Assembly: GCA_945903555.1 (NCBI GenBank)
Contig: CAMDOJ010000097.1
Span: forward strand, 1 to 6,501
From: Chthoniobacter flavus
GTDB taxonomy: Bacteria; Verrucomicrobiota; Verrucomicrobiia; Chthoniobacterales; Terrimicrobiaceae
Reading direction: 5' to 3'
Length of the DNA stretch: 6,501 nucleotides
Part shown: positions 6,042 through 6,501 of the stretch, piece after piece
How positions within the stretch are numbered: position 1 is the stretch's first letter
Layout: the number at the start of each line of letters is the position of its first letter
Made by a program: the position numbers and the translations under genes
The notes under the pieces: model-generated
Databases searched by the model: none
The model's input: the letters and a program-made list of their open reading frames with translations, nothing else
What the model was told of the DNA's origin: nothing

Positions 6042-6446
6042 ATGCTTCGACTGGAAATTGTCACCCCTGACGCGAAGACCTTCTCCGACGATGTCGACTC
6101 CGTAGTCATTCCCGGCATCGAAGGGGAGTTGGGTATTCTCCCACTCCACGTCCCACTCATGACCCAGCTTCAACCTGGCGAATTGCGAGTGATGAAGGGT
6201 GGCGTCGAAACCCGCCTCGCCGTGGGTGAAGGCTTTGTCGAAATAAGCGCCCTCAAAGTCGCCGTTCTCACAGATATGGCGGTTCGCGAAAGCGACATTG
6301 ATGAAGCCGCTGCCGAAGAGGCCATCCGTCGAGCCGAAGCCGCTATGTCAGGCAAAAAACTCAGTGATGAGGAATACGCCACGACAAGCGCCTCGCTCCA
6401 ACGCTCTCTCGCCCTCGTGCGCGTCAAGCGTCGCCGCCATCACTAA
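6042..6446 (+). CDS. atpC: F1F0 ATP synthase, subunit epsilon
   Basis: Epsilon is part of the central rotor stalk. It couples F1 to the c-ring and, through its C-terminal helices, can inhibit ATP hydrolysis. The 134-residue protein has the N-terminal beta-sandwich (about 1-85), with LEIVTPDAKTF (4-14) and the family signature GELGILPLHVPL (28-39). A charged helical hairpin follows (about 86-134), rich in Ala, Glu and Arg and ending in the basic tail RVKRRRHH. Both domains are present, so this is not one of the shortened epsilon forms. The start ATG follows an A-rich leader (CAAAATAAAA at 6028-6037, a word also found at 4501-4510 in front of atpD) with no Shine-Dalgarno. Position directly after atpD is the normal order in bacteria. 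Confidence 0.96.
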   Translation: MLRLEIVTPDAKTFSDDVDSVVIPGIEGELGILPLHVPLMTQLQPGELRVMKGGVETRLAVGEGFVEISALKVAVLTDMAVRESDIDEAAAEEAIRRAEAAMSGKKLSDEEYATTSASLQRSLALVRVKRRRHH

Positions 6447-6461
6447 ATCAAGCTAAACTTC

Positions 6462-6501
6462 ATGGAATCCCTGCGAATCGCTGCTTCAAAGGGACTTCGT
6501 G
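6462..6501 (+). CDS. start of an unidentified gene, cut by the window edge (possibly AroA/MurA family)
   Basis: An open frame begins with ATG at 6462, 15 bases after the atpC stop, and runs off the window after 13 codons (MESLRIAASKGLR). The close spacing and same strand suggest it belongs to the same transcription unit. The pattern of Leu-Arg-Ile followed by Lys-Gly-Leu-Arg resembles the first strand of enolpyruvyl transferases (EPSP synthase AroA or UDP-GlcNAc enolpyruvyl transferase MurA), and murA is a known atpC neighbour in some bacteria. Thirteen residues cannot settle this. No Shine-Dalgarno is visible upstream. Confidence 0.45.
   Translation, partial: MESLRIAASKGLR

Overview
The window looks like ordinary chromosomal DNA from a Gram-negative bacterium, most likely of the Planctomycetes-Verrucomicrobia-Chlamydiae group, with Verrucomicrobiota (Opitutae-like) my best guess. 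That placement rests on remembered protein character (the F1 beta segment reading DLICPFTKGGKVGAFGG, the heterotetrameric-type PDH E1 genes, the E2 sequence) and on the scarcity of Shine-Dalgarno sequences. It is inference, not a search result.

Layout. Positions 1-98 are AT-rich, with overlapping inverted repeats and a tandem 7-bp repeat. Positions 99-168 hold a degraded tRNA-Asn(GTT)-like sequence with an intact 3' half and a defective 5' half. Immediately after it, on the minus strand and convergent with it, lies a stand-alone class I glutamine amidotransferase gene (172-927). A divergent intergenic region (928-1065) separates that gene from a plus-strand run: pdhA (1066-2178), pdhB (2258-3232), pdhC (3263-4498), atpD (4588-6003), atpC (6042-6446) and the first 13 codons of another gene (from 6462). 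No gap without a gene exceeds 300 bases.

Function. pdhA, pdhB and pdhC encode E1 alpha, E1 beta and E2 of the pyruvate dehydrogenase complex, which makes acetyl-CoA and NADH from pyruvate. E3 (lipoamide dehydrogenase) is not in the window. atpD and atpC encode the beta and epsilon subunits of F1 ATP synthase. The usual atpD neighbours (atpA, atpG) are absent, so the ATP synthase genes are split in this genome, with atpDC placed directly behind the pdh genes. The two sets may share transcription, since no convincing terminator separates them, but that is not shown.

I see no new defence, mobile or biosynthetic system. The points most worth a second look are the broken tRNA-Asn copy with its structured AT-rich flank, the pdhABC-atpDC arrangement, and the near absence of Shine-Dalgarno sites in front of the plus-strand genes.
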